Origin: Vicinamibacterales bacterium
GTDB taxonomy: Bacteria > Acidobacteriota > Vicinamibacteria > Vicinamibacterales > UBA2999
Direction: 5' to 3'
Assembly: GCA_030680175.1 (NCBI GenBank)
Contig: JAUXWO010000090.1
Span: 73,933 to 132,192, forward strand
DNA: 58,260 nt
Shown one piece after another: positions 26,987 through 36,000 of the stretch (positions are counted from its first letter, which is position 1; every line of letters starts with the position of its first letter). The notes below the pieces were generated by a model, which made no database searches, had not been told where the DNA came from, and saw nothing but the letters and a program-made list of their open reading frames with translations. The position numbers were made by a program, and so were the translations under genes.

Positions 26987-27030
26987 GACCTTGTCATCTT
27001 GAGACTGAGTCTCATTACTAGTTCGGAGGT
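26963..27030 (+). promoter_or_regulatory. Nested inverted repeats closing over the Shine-Dalgarno sequence
   Basis: ACCTCCGAA (26963-26971) is the exact complement of TTCGGAGGT (27022-27030), which contains the GGAGG ribosome-binding site of the receptor gene. Inside lie two perfect hairpins, GATGAC-CTT-GTCATC (26985-26999) and TGAGACT-G-AGTCTCA (27000-27014). As RNA this would be a three-way junction hiding the SD, but only if transcription starts before 26963; the best promoter starts later. It may instead be DNA-level operator symmetry. Confidence 0.4.
27000..27014. promoter_or_regulatory. Fur-box-like palindrome 2 (TGAGACTGAGTCTCA)
   Basis: A perfect 7-1-7 inverted repeat matching 10 of 14 positions of the Fur consensus TGATAATNATTATCA, placed just downstream of the predicted transcription start and 66 bp from palindrome 1. 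Confidence 0.6.
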
Positions 27031-27034
27031 TCCC

Positions 27035-29416
27035 GTGGCTTCGCTCCAACGCGCCATCCTCTCCCTCGTCCTCCTCGCCACCCTCCCCGCGATGGCCGCG
27101 GCCCAGGCGCCAGGTGCCCTGCGCGTCACCGTCCTCGACCCCTCCGGCCTCGTCATCCACGGCGCCGCCGTCGCCATCGTCGAAGCCGGCGCGCAGGCCC
27201 GCACCGATGCGTCGGGCCTGGCCGTCTTCGAGGGCCTCGCCGAGGGGCGCTACACCGTGCGGGTGCAGGCGGACCACCTCTCCGACGTCGAGCAGCGTGA
27301 CGTGCCGGTGGCCGCCGGCCAGATCACCGCCGTCGCCGTCCCGTTCGTCGCCTTGCGCTCCCGCGAAACCCAGGTCGACGTCGTCGGCGAAGCCCGCGAA
27401 CACCTGCGCGCCATCCCAGGATCGGTGGACCTCATCTCGCGCGAGGAACTGGTGCGGAGCCGCACCTTCGACGCCAACGAGGTGCTGCGCCGGATTCCCG
27501 GTGTGGTGGTGCGCGAGGAGGCGGGGCCCGCCGCCATGCGCCTCAGCATCGGCATCCGCGGACTGAATCCCGATCGCAGCCGACAGGTCCTCGTCCTCGA
27601 AGACGGCCTGCCTCTGGCACTCGCCCCGTACGGCGAGCCCGAGATGTATTACAGCCCGCCGATCGAGCGCATGCAGCGCATCGAGGTCCTCAAGGGCAGC
27701 GGCTCGATCCTCTTCGGCCCGCAGACCATCGGCGGTGTCGTCAACTTCGTCACGCCCGACCCGCCACTGCGGCAGCGCGCCGACATCGATGTCACCGCCG
27801 GCCAGCGCGAGCTGTTCGTCGGCCGCGGCACCTGGGGGGCGACGTACGGACGGCTCGGGCTCTTCGCGGGCGCGCTCCGCAAGCAGGGCGACGGCTTCCG
27901 TCGCTTCGAATTCGATATCAACGACCTGTCCACCAAGCTCACCTGGCAGCTGACCGACCGCCAGTCGCTGGCGTTCAAGGCCAACTACTACGACGAGATC
28001 TCGAACTCCACCTATCTCGGCCTGACCCAGCCGCAGTACGACGCGGATCCGAATGACAACGCCGTGCCCGGCGACGAGCTCGACGTGCGCCGGGTGTTCG
28101 GCTCGCTGCACCACCGGGTCGTCTTCAACGACCGGACGTTCCTCACCACCACCGCCTTCGCCTACGACACGACACGCTTCTGGCGCCGCCAGAACTTCGA
28201 CCGTGCGCCGGCGGCCGGCCGCACCTACGCGGGCGTGTCGGGCGACCCCACCGTGCCCGGCGGCGCGGTGTACCTGCGGACGGACGCGCTCAGCCGCGAC
28301 CGCGAGTTCCGCGTGGCCGGTGTCGAGACGCGCCTCATGCGCGACCACCGGGCCTTCGGCGTCCGGCAGGCGTTCGAGGGAGGGGGCCGCTTCCTCTACG
28401 AGCGCGCCATCGACCAGCAGGTCAACACGGACCTCGTCGGCGGCGCCCGCGTCATGCGTGATGATGAACGGCGGCCGGCGCACGCCTGGTCGGCCTTCGC
28501 GCAGAACCGGCTGTTCCTTGGCGACCGCGTCACGGTGACGCCGGGCGTGCGTGTCGAGCACTACGCGTTCACCCGCCACATCCTGCTCGCCCCGGTCGGC
28601 GGCGTGCCCACGGCGCGCGACATCAAGACCTCGGACGTCGTCAGCGAGGTCGTGCCCGGGCTGGGCGCGACGTGGTCGGCGCACGCCAACGTCACCGTGT
28701 TCGCGGGCGCGCATCGCGGCTTCGCGCCGCCCCGCGTGAAGGACGCGATCACGGCCGCGGGCGTCTCGCTCGAACTCGACGCCGAGCGGAGCTGGAACTA
28801 CGAGGTGGGCACGCGCTGGACGCCGCGCGGCGGCATCCACGCCGACGCGACGTTCTTCGTGCTCGACTTCAGCAACCAGATCATCCCCGGCGCGCTCTCC
28901 GGCGGCGCGACGACGACGCTCGTCAATGCGGGGCTGACGCTGCACCGCGGCGTCGAGATGAGCACGGGCGTGGACTTCGCACGGCTCACGGGCCGCGACC
29001 GCGGGCTGTCGGCGGACATCCGCTACACGTGGCTGCCGACCGCGCGCTTCGAGAGCGGGGTCCTGACGGGCAACCGGCTCCCGTACGCACCAGAGCACGT
29101 CACCTCGCTCCTCCTGGCGTGGCGCGATGCACGCGGACTCACCCTCCAGGCCGACGGCACGTTCCTGAGCGACCAGTTCGGCGACGACCACAACCGCACG
29201 ACGGGCACGGTCGACGGCACGGTCGGCCCGGTGCCGGCCTACGGGCTCTGGAATCTCTCGGCCAGCTACGAGCTGCGCAGCGGCCAGCGCCGGATCGCGC
29301 CGTTCGTGACGGTGAAGAATGCCGCCAACCGCATCTACATCGCCTCGCGCGCGCCGCAGGGCATCCAGCCCGGCCCGTTCCGCCAGGTGAACGTCGGTGT
29401 GTCGATCGGATTCTAG
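27035..29416 (+). CDS. TonB-dependent receptor, FecA-like
   Basis: 793 residues from GTG 27035, chosen because GGAGG lies 5 nt upstream and a signal peptide follows directly (AILSLVLLATLPAMAAAQA). Residues 28-110 are a carboxypeptidase-regulatory-like beta domain, then the plug (SVDLISREELVRSRTFDANE, IRGLNPDRSRQVLVLEDGLP, YGEPEMYYSPPIERMQRIEV, GSILFGPQTIGGVVNFVTP) and the outer-membrane barrel ending in aromatic FRQVNVGVSIGF. The plug is closest to ferric dicitrate receptors (FecA), so iron chelate uptake is the best guess, consistent with the Fur-like operators. No TonB or ExbBD genes are nearby. Confidence 0.9.
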   Translation: MASLQRAILSLVLLATLPAMAAAQAPGALRVTVLDPSGLVIHGAAVAIVEAGAQARTDASGLAVFEGLAEGRYTVRVQADHLSDVEQRDVPVAAGQITAVAVPFVALRSRETQVDVVGEAREHLRAIPGSVDLISREELVRSRTFDANEVLRRIPGVVVREEAGPAAMRLSIGIRGLNPDRSRQVLVLEDGLPLALAPYGEPEMYYSPPIERMQRIEVLKGSGSILFGPQTIGGVVNFVTPDPPLRQRADIDVTAGQRELFVGRGTWGATYGRLGLFAGALRKQGDGFRRFEFDINDLSTKLTWQLTDRQSLAFKANYYDEISNSTYLGLTQPQYDADPNDNAVPGDELDVRRVFGSLHHRVVFNDRTFLTTTAFAYDTTRFWRRQNFDRAPAAGRTYAGVSGDPTVPGGAVYLRTDALSRDREFRVAGVETRLMRDHRAFGVRQAFEGGGRFLYERAIDQQVNTDLVGGARVMRDDERRPAHAWSAFAQNRLFLGDRVTVTPGVRVEHYAFTRHILLAPVGGVPTARDIKTSDVVSEVVPGLGATWSAHANVTVFAGAHRGFAPPRVKDAITAAGVSLELDAERSWNYEVGTRWTPRGGIHADATFFVLDFSNQIIPGALSGGATTTLVNAGLTLHRGVEMSTGVDFARLTGRDRGLSADIRYTWLPTARFESGVLTGNRLPYAPEHVTSLLLAWRDARGLTLQADGTFLSDQFGDDHNRTTGTVDGTVGPVPAYGLWNLSASYELRSGQRRIAPFVTVKNAANRIYIASRAPQGIQPGPFRQVNVGVSIGF

Positions 29417-29422
29417 CGAGGA

Positions 29423-29522
29423 AGGCTGTCGGCGATCAGCTCTCAGCGATCGGCTCTCGGCGATCGGCGCAGTACCGTCGCCGAAAGCTGAACGCTGGAC
29501 GCTGACAGCCGATTGCTGACAG
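29423..29522. repeat. Degenerate inverted repeat cluster between convergent genes
   Basis: Repeated words such as GCTCTCGGCGATCGG (29424-29470) and GCTGACAGCCGATTGCTGAC (29498-29530) are approximate reverse complements of one another, so the gap between the receptor and mrp genes can fold in several ways. No gene is present. Confidence 0.6.
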
Positions 29523-29546
29523 CCGATAGCCGCGCGCGGCTATCGG
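29523..29546. terminator. 24-bp perfect palindrome over the mrp stop codon
   Basis: CCGATAGCCGCG followed by its exact complement CGCGGCTATCGG. It contains the mrp stop codon (complement 29540-29542) and lies about 110 bp after the receptor stop. Fold-back gives a strong stem usable from both directions; there is no U-run. Confidence 0.5.
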
Positions 29547-30643
29547 ACCGGGATCAGCGGGATCTTGCCCTTGAAGGCGAGCGCCGCCTTGTGGGCGGCC
29601 ACCGAGACGTGCGCGGCGGTGCGTTCGGCCACCTCCATGAACGCCTTCGCCGCGACCGACGCCGGCTCGCCGATGACCAGCGGGATCCCCTGGTCGCTCC
29701 CGACGCGAATCGGCTGGTAGATCGGCAAGCGCCCGAGAAACGGAATCTCGAGGTCGGTGGCCAGCCGCTCACCGCCGCCGTGCCCGAAGATGTCGCTCTC
29801 GTGGTGGCAGCTCGGACACTCGAAGAAGCTCATGTTCTCGACAAGCCCGAGCGTCGGAATGTTCAGCTTCTGGTACATCCGTACGGCCCGGCGGCTGTCG
29901 GCGAGCGACACCTGCTGCGGCGTGGTCACGACGATCGCGCCAGCCACGGGCACCGTCTGGCTGAGGCTGAGCGCCACATCGCCCGTGCCGGGCGGCATGT
30001 CGACGATCAGGTAATCGAGGTCCTTCCACGCCACTTCGCGGAAGAACTGCTGGATGGCGCTGTGCAGCATCGGCCCGCGCCAGACGACCGGCGTCTCGTC
30101 TGTCGTCAGGAACCCCATCGACACGATCTGAATCCCGAACTTCTCCGCCGGGATGATCTTCTGGCCGTCGGTGGCGAGCTGCGCGGCGATCCCGAACATG
30201 ATCGGCACGTTCGGCCCGTAGATGTCGCCGTCGAGGATGCCGACCTTGCTGCCACGCTGCGAGAGCGCGACGGCGAGGTTCACGGACACCGTCGTCTTGC
30301 CGACCCCGCCCTTGCCCGCGCCGACGGCGATCACGTTCTTCACGCCCGGCAGCGGCGGCCGCCCGTGCTCGGGCGCGGTGACCGACCGGACGACCGCGGT
30401 CATCGTGATGTCCACGCCGGTCACACCCGGCACGGCCGACACCGCCGCCTGGGCCTGATCCCGCAGCCGGTCCTTCACGGGACAGGCCGGGGTCGTCAAC
30501 TCGATGCTGAACGCCACCTGCCCGCCGTCGATGCGCAGATCCTTGATGAAGCCGAGGGCGACGATGTCCTTCCCGAGGTCGGGGTCGATGACGACCGTGA
30601 GCGCGTCGAGAACCTGCTGGGGCTGGAGCGAGTCGATGGCCAT
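29540..30643 (-). CDS. apbC: Mrp/NBP35-type P-loop ATPase, Fe-S cluster carrier
   Basis: 367 residues. The N-terminal MIP18/DUF59 domain (VLDALTVVIDPDLGKDIVAL; TTPACPVKD) is followed by a ParA/MinD-like ATPase with the deviant Walker A GAGKGGVGKTTVSVNLAVAL, VGILDGDIYGPN, the signature DYLIVDMPPGTGD and a CxxC (FFECPSCHH) that binds the bridging Fe-S cluster. Start ATG complements 30641-30643; a longer start would translate the 17-bp repeats. On the minus strand TAAGCT lies 7 nt before the ATG. GGAGG is also there, but only 2 nt from the ATG, too close for normal SD use. Confidence 0.93.
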   Translation of the reverse strand: MAIDSLQPQQVLDALTVVIDPDLGKDIVALGFIKDLRIDGGQVAFSIELTTPACPVKDRLRDQAQAAVSAVPGVTGVDITMTAVVRSVTAPEHGRPPLPGVKNVIAVGAGKGGVGKTTVSVNLAVALSQRGSKVGILDGDIYGPNVPIMFGIAAQLATDGQKIIPAEKFGIQIVSMGFLTTDETPVVWRGPMLHSAIQQFFREVAWKDLDYLIVDMPPGTGDVALSLSQTVPVAGAIVVTTPQQVSLADSRRAVRMYQKLNIPTLGLVENMSFFECPSCHHESDIFGHGGGERLATDLEIPFLGRLPIYQPIRVGSDQGIPLVIGEPASVAAKAFMEVAERTAAHVSVAAHKAALAFKGKIPLIPVR

Positions 30644-30695
30644 GTCCTCCAGCTTACCGACTTCCACGACCCCGCACCATAGGCCCCGGCCCCAG

Positions 30696-30762
30696 GGCAC
30701 CATGAGCACCCCGGCACCATGAGCACCTCGGCACCATGAGCACCTCGGCACCCCGGCACCTC
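30696..30762. repeat. 17-bp tandem repeat (GGCACCATGAGCACCTC)
   Basis: Three consecutive 17-bp units at 30696, 30713 and 30730 and a partial fourth at 30747, in the gap between mrp and the DUF4870 gene. The rest of this 197-bp gap shows no gene. Confidence 0.85.
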
Positions 30763-30840
30763 TTCCTTTAGTGATATCCTTCGGGCGGTTCACGCTCGCT
30801 CGCGTACCGACCGCTCCCCGCAGCACAAGGAGACGCGCAG

Positions 30841-31194
30841 ATGACCGACACGACGCCCGCCGGCGGTGCCCCGTCCGGCAACCGCAACATCATGATCGTC
30901 CTGTCCTACCTCTGGCTGCTGGCGCTCGTCCCGCTGCTCGTGGAGAAGGACGACAAGGAAGCGCAGTGGCACGCCAAGCACGGCATCGTGCTGATGCTGG
31001 CCGAGATGATCCTCTACGTCGGTGTCGGCGTGGTGCAGTACATGCTGGGGGCGCTGCTCGGCTGCCTGATCGGCGTGCTCTTCATGCCGATCTACATCGG
31101 CGTCCTCGTCGTCCACATCCTGTGCATCGTGAAGGGCGTGGGCGGCCAGCGGTTCATCATCCCCGGCGTCAGCCAGTACGCCGACCGGCTCTAA
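30841..31194 (+). CDS. DUF4870-type small membrane protein
   Basis: 117 residues with three hydrophobic helices and the conserved DUF4870 features LVEKDDKEAQWHAKHGIVLM after the first helix and GQRFIIPGVSQYADRL at the end. Function of the family is not established. AAGGAG stands 9 nt before ATG 30841, a clear ribosome-binding site. Confidence 0.85.
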   Translation: MTDTTPAGGAPSGNRNIMIVLSYLWLLALVPLLVEKDDKEAQWHAKHGIVLMLAEMILYVGVGVVQYMLGALLGCLIGVLFMPIYIGVLVVHILCIVKGVGGQRFIIPGVSQYADRL

Positions 31195-31252
31195 CGCGCT
31201 CGGGTTTGCGCCGGTCCACCGTCCTTCGGCCGGACCGGCGCCCCGCGTCCCC

Positions 31253-31576
31253 ATGCGCGTACACCTCATCGCCGCCCTCGTGCTGTTGACGGTGCTGGCG
31301 GGCCTCGACGCGTCCCGCCCGCCGGACCGGCAGGTGTCCGCCGCCCTCGCGCTCGCGGGGCTGACCGTCTATCAAGCGACCCTGTCGAAGGTGTACGGCG
31401 CCATGGGCGTCACGTGCCGGTTTGCCCCGACGTGCAGCCACTACGCGCGCGTGTGCCTGCAGCAGCATGGGATCATCGAGGGGAGCCGGCTCGCGCTGCG
31501 GCGCGTGCTCCGATGCGGGCCGTGGACGCCGCTCGGGACGGTCGACCCGCCGCCGGCCGCGGTGTCAGGCGCCTGA
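31253..31576 (+). CDS. yidD: Membrane protein insertion efficiency factor YidD, N-terminally extended
   Basis: 107 residues. The YidD core is unmistakable: YQATLSKVYGAMGVTCRFAP, PTCSHYARVCLQQHGIIEGS and LRRVLRCGPWTPLGTVDPPP. YidD helps YidC-dependent insertion at the inner membrane. It is about 30 residues longer than usual at the N-terminus, the extra part being a hydrophobic signal/anchor segment (LIAALVLLTVLAGL). It is not next to rnpA/yidC here. The 3' end overlaps the convergent membrane protein gene by 12 bp. Confidence 0.88.
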   Translation: MRVHLIAALVLLTVLAGLDASRPPDRQVSAALALAGLTVYQATLSKVYGAMGVTCRFAPTCSHYARVCLQQHGIIEGSRLALRRVLRCGPWTPLGTVDPPPAAVSGA

Positions 31577-31963
31577 GACGGCCGCCGGCTCGAAGAGCCG
31601 CCGGCCCTCGTCGGTGAGCAGCACCCAGCACGCATAGATGCCGAGCGCCGTGCCGAACGGCAGCAGCACGATGTTGATGACGGCCAGGCCCAGCGCGATG
31701 AGCCGCGCCCACGGCACGGCGCGCCGCAACTGGCTGCCCGCCCACAGGTGCAGTGCCGCCCACACCACCGCGAGCGCCGCAACCACGGCCAGGGTGATGG
31801 CCGTGATGCCCGCAGCGAGGCTGGCGCCCTTCTGCACGAGGCCCGTCGACGAGACGATCGCGGCCGCGCCCGCCGACAGCGCGAAGCCCGCGATCCCCAC
31901 CAGCAGGAAGAGGCCGCCCCAGATCAGATACAGAAGCGCGAGGAAGTCGACGTGGCGCTTCAC
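31565..31963 (-). CDS. Hypothetical membrane protein, four helices
   Basis: 132 residues from GTG (complement 31961-31963), which overlaps the stop of the DnaJ-like gene (GTGA). About four hydrophobic segments (LALLYLIWGGLFLLVGIAGF, ITLAVVAALAVVWAALHLWA, LGLAVINIVLLPFGTALGIY). No named family was recognised with confidence. Co-translated with the DnaJ-like protein. Confidence 0.7.
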   Translation of the reverse strand: MKRHVDFLALLYLIWGGLFLLVGIAGFALSAGAAAIVSSTGLVQKGASLAAGITAITLAVVAALAVVWAALHLWAGSQLRRAVPWARLIALGLAVINIVLLPFGTALGIYACWVLLTDEGRRLFEPAAVSGA

Positions 31964-32421
31964 GTCACGGCCACGCGCAGTTCCACCCGGGTCCGCGGCC
32001 CGCGCGGATGCGCCACGCTGAAGCTGAAGCGGTCGCCGTCCGCCACGCCGGCCGGCACGGACACGGTCAGGAGGTGCGGGACGTAGGCATCCCCCGAGCC
32101 GAGGCACGTCGCGCAGGGCTCGCTCCACGTCTCGCCGCGGCCACCGCAGTCGCCGCAGGTGCGGCGCACGGGCACTTCGAGCGGCACGGCAGCGCCGCGG
32201 CCGGCCTGCCCGGGCGACAGGAGGATCTCGGTGCGCAGGGGCACCCGCAACGCATCGTCGGCAAACGCGACCGACATGCGCTCGACGGCCTCGCCCACCG
32301 ACGGGAAGTCGATCGCGACCTCGTCGGCGAGGCACGACGGCGCAGCCTCGAGCCCCGACGCCCGCGCGATCGCGGGGCCGTGGTCGTTGACGCGCCACTG
32401 ACGAAGGACGGACGGTTTCAT
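31960..32421 (-). CDS. DnaJ-like protein without J domain, half zinc finger
   Basis: 153 residues from the ATG complementing 32419-32421. The centre has LRTEILLSPGQAGRGAAVPL, like the DnaJ segment before the zinc finger, then two CxxCxGxG repeats (CGDCGGRG and CATCLGSG) instead of four, then LLTVSVPAGVADGDRFSFSV as in DnaJ C-terminal domain. The J domain (HPD motif) is absent. It may be a substrate-binding module without Hsp70 stimulation. The N-terminal 50 residues are not recognisable. Confidence 0.65.
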   Translation of the reverse strand: MKPSVLRQWRVNDHGPAIARASGLEAAPSCLADEVAIDFPSVGEAVERMSVAFADDALRVPLRTEILLSPGQAGRGAAVPLEVPVRRTCGDCGGRGETWSEPCATCLGSGDAYVPHLLTVSVPAGVADGDRFSFSVAHPRGPRTRVELRVAVT

Positions 32422-32515
32422 CACGGCATCAGCGCGGCGCCGGCCACGGCGCGCGCGTTGGTCGTACGATAGGAGCGCACACGGCCCGGAGTCAAGGCGC
32501 ATCGGCGCCGCACCA

Positions 32516-32544
32516 TTGATTGTCAGGCGCGGCGCGCGTAGCAT
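32516..32544 (+). promoter_or_regulatory. Promoter (TTGATT, 17 bp, TAGCAT)
   Basis: TTGATT at 32516-32521 and TAGCAT at 32539-32544 with a 17-bp spacer; the Shine-Dalgarno AGGGGAGG (32551-32558) and ATG 32565 follow. Confidence 0.5.
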
Positions 32545-32564
32545 GCGCGAAGGGGAGGTCGCCG

Positions 32565-32732
32565 ATGCGACGAGAGTGCCCACAGTGCGGCGAGTTCATG
32601 CGCCAGGTCACGCGCGAAAGCGTGCTGCAGGTGCCCGGCAACCCACAGCCGACCCGGACCCAGATTCGCGAGTGGGTCTGTCCGGAGTGTGATTACTTCG
32701 AGGAAGATGACAGTCGGGACGGGGACGCGTGA
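32565..32732 (+). CDS. Small zinc-ribbon protein, 55 aa
   Basis: Starts MRRECPQCGEF after a strong AGGGGAGG site. Two CxxC pairs (CPQC near the start and CPEC at about 42-45, in REWVCPECDYFEEDD) form a rubredoxin-like or zinc-ribbon knuckle. Function unknown. It converges on another small two-CxxC protein. Confidence 0.75.
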   Translation: MRRECPQCGEFMRQVTRESVLQVPGNPQPTRTQIREWVCPECDYFEEDDSRDGDA

Positions 32733-32745
32733 GCCCCCGGGGCGC

Positions 32746-32994
32746 CTAGCGAGCGCCGATGGTCAGCAGCACTTCCTTGCGGAGGGTGTCATCGAGGCTG
32801 TCGAGCGACATCGTCGTGTCGCACTCGTCGCACAGCAGCTCGAAGGCCGCCGGCTGGGTCTCGTCGGTCACTTCGACACGCGCGCCCTCGATGTGCAACA
32901 CGTGCATCTGCAGCGTCTTGACCAGAAAATTACGTTCGTTTCCACAACTCGGACAGGTCAACGCCACACTGCTCTCCTCGGAACCACCCGGCAC
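32746..32994 (-). CDS. Small zinc-ribbon (CpXC-like) protein, 82 aa
   Basis: Two CxxC pairs, CPSC in VALTCPSCGNERNFLVKTLQ and CDEC in FELLCDECDTTMSLDSLDD, about 40 residues apart. The start could be the ATG at 32994 or an internal GTG about nine codons later. Function not known. The roughly 100 bp between it and addA hold no gene. Confidence 0.65.
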   Translation of the reverse strand: MPGGSEESSVALTCPSCGNERNFLVKTLQMHVLHIEGARVEVTDETQPAAFELLCDECDTTMSLDSLDDTLRKEVLLTIGAR

Positions 32995-33092
32995 ACGCCC
33001 GACAGGTCGGCGTTCCGGACTCAGACACGACCGCTCAAGTGTATTGAAAAGAGTCAGGGGGATACAAGAACGAAAGCGCCCCCAGGGAGCGA

Positions 33093-36000
33093 TCAGCCCG
33101 CGGGTGTCGCGTAGATGAGGCGTCCCCGGACGTTTCGGCCCGGAAACAGGGCCTGTCCTGCCTCGATATAGGCCTCGAGCTGGCGCGCATGCGCCGCGGA
33201 GGCCACGCCGGTCTTGAATTCCACGACCGTCACGTCACCGCCCGGCGCGACCACCAGGCAGTCGATCACGCCGCGCACGATCCCCCCGTCCCGCCCCAGC
33301 GAGAACGCCAGTTCGTGCAGGCGCTCTCCGGAGTCCAGCAGCGCGCGCACCTCGTCCTGACCGGCGATCGCCGCAAACGCGCGGGCCGCCTCGTCGAGCA
33401 CCTGCGCCAGGCCGTCCACCTCCCGCCGCTCGGTCTCCCGCACCAACGCGTCGAGCGCCACGCGCAGTGCGTCGATGTCGGCCGCGAGCGCAAACGGCAC
33501 GCGCGCCTGAATCGCGCGATGCACGAGCGTGCCCGCCAGGGCCAGACGGCCCGCGTCCGCGGCGCGGCGCGGACCCACGGGCCGATCGTCGCCGGCGGGT
33601 GGGGCCTCACCGGTCACGGTGCCACGGCGGGCCGATGCCCCCTCGCCGATCGGACCGAAGTCGTCCACGCGGGCCGCCGGCCAGGGATCCGGTGGAGCAG
33701 GCCGCGCGGCCGGGTCGGGATCGCCCACGCGAAACGTGTGCGCGTGTTGCGGTCCTGACCACGCGACCGGCTCCCCGGGCGCGAGGGCCGCGGCCAGTTC
33801 GAAGACCGGAAAGATCGAGGGCGGCAGCACGTCGGCCAGGCTGCCCTTGCCCGGACGGAAGCGGCCCTCGCGACTGAGTGTCGAGACGAGGTACAGGCGA
33901 TCGCGCGCGCGCGTCACGGCGACGTAGAGCAGGCGCTTGGTCTCCTCGCGTTCGCGTTGTGCCGCGTCGAGATCGAGGCCCGACTCGAACTCCCCGATGG
34001 CCACGGTATCCACCGCCGTCTCATCGCTCCCAGCGACGGCCGCGGGTTCGATCCCCGACACGCGGATGGCATCGAGACCGCCTCCGGTGCCGCGCGTCAG
34101 GTTCACGATGAAGACCACGGGGAACTCGAGCCCCTTGGCGGCATGCACGGTCATCAGGTTGACGGCATCGATCGCGTCAATCACCGCGTTCGATTCGTCC
34201 CCGGCCGCCAGCTGGGTGAAATGCCCGGCCACCCGCGCCATCGTCGCGTACCCGCGGTTCTGGATGCGGCGCACCAGGGCGCGCAGCTTCTTCAGGTTCT
34301 CGCGCGCCTGTACGACCCCGCGGCCCGCGAGCTCCACCGCATAGGCGGACTCGGAGAGCACCTGGTCGAGCAGCTCGGCCGGCGGCACGCGATCGGTCTG
34401 CCGCCGCCAGCGCGCCGTGGCTTCGCGGGCGCGGACAAGGACGGCGCGATCCTCCTCGGTCAATCGCGCCATGGCCGGCGGCGCGGCTTCGTCCGCCAGC
34501 GCCGCCGCCAGCCCGGGCGCCAGCGCCTTCACCGCCGGGTCCGACAGCCGGAGGAAGCGTGACCGCATGAACGCCGCCGCCCGCAGATCCGATCGCGGAT
34601 CGGCAAGATAGTGGACGAGCGCGAGCACGTCCTTGATCTCGTCGGCGTCGAAGAAGCCGAGCCCCTTGTAGACGTAGAAGGGGAGGCTCGCACGCTCGAG
34701 CTCGCGCTCGAACTCGCGGTGCGAGTCCCGCGACCGGAAGAGCACCGCCACATCGCCGGGCTGGATCGGACGGCGCACACCGGTGTCCCGGTCGCGGACG
34801 AGCGCCCCGCGATCGATGAGGCCGGCGATCTCGCCCGCCACCGCGCGCGCGCACGCGGCCACGTCGGCGCCGGCCATCACGCCGAGCGCCTCCTCCTCGC
34901 GCACGGCATCGGCCGCCAGCGGAAACCGGTCCTGCTCGTCGTAGCGGAAGGCGTCCTGGCGCGCGGGCTGCTTCTCGATCCCCGCGAACAGGTCGTTGAC
35001 GAACGCCAGGAGCGGCGGCCTCGATCGGAAGCTGCGCGCGATGGCGCGGCGCACGTCGGTGTCCGGCCGCAGCGCGCCGATGAAGCGCGCGGCTTCGTCG
35101 AGCACCGCCACGTCCGCATCGCGAAATCCGTAGATCGACTGCTTCCGGTCGCCGACGATGAAGACCGATGGCGGGAGGCGGCCGTCCCCGGCGAGGCCGA
35201 GGCCCTCGCCCCAGGACCGGATGAGCAGTTCGACCAGTTCCCATTGCGCGCGGCTGGTGTCCTGGAACTCATCGACCAGCACGTGCTGGTAGCGCGCCTC
35301 GAGCCGGTACCGGCTGCGCGAGAACTCCTCCATCTGCCGCAGGAGCACGAGCGCGCGCGCCAGCACGTCGGAAAAGTCGAGCACGGCGTGTTCGTCGAGC
35401 GTGCGACGGAACTCCTCCAGCGCCCGGGCAAACAGCCACCGCACCCCCCGCGAGAGGATCACGTTCAGGTCGCGGCGGTGGGCCGCCATCACCACCGCGA
35501 GCGGCGGGGCGAGCGAGCCGACGAGTGCCAGATGCGTCTGGTAGGCGCTCCGCGACGCGAACGCGGACGCCTTGTTGGCCAGGCGCTTGCGCGGCTCGCC
35601 CTTCTGCGTGAAGAAGTAGTCGCGCACCCGCGCGAAGAGCGCCTGCAGCCGGCCCGCATCGAGCACGGGGCCGCCGGCGTCCACGGCCGCCACCGCCAGC
35701 CGCTGCAGGTCGCGCGACAGCAGGTCGAACCGCGCATCATCGTTCGGCCCGCACGCGAGGAACCCGTCGAGTCCGCCGGGGGCGTCCGCGAACGCCCGCG
35801 CCAGGCGCACCGCCGCGCGGCGCGTGACCTCGTCGGCGGTGAGCGCCCGCGGCCCGCGCGCAAGGTAGCGGTCGAGCGCGCCCTCGGCCACGAGCCGGCG
35901 ATCGAGCAGCCGGGCGAGCCCGCGGCGCAGGGGCATCTCGCCCAGTGCGGTGAAGACGAGTGCGACGTCCTCGAGGTGCGCGCTCTGGGCACGGCCGATC

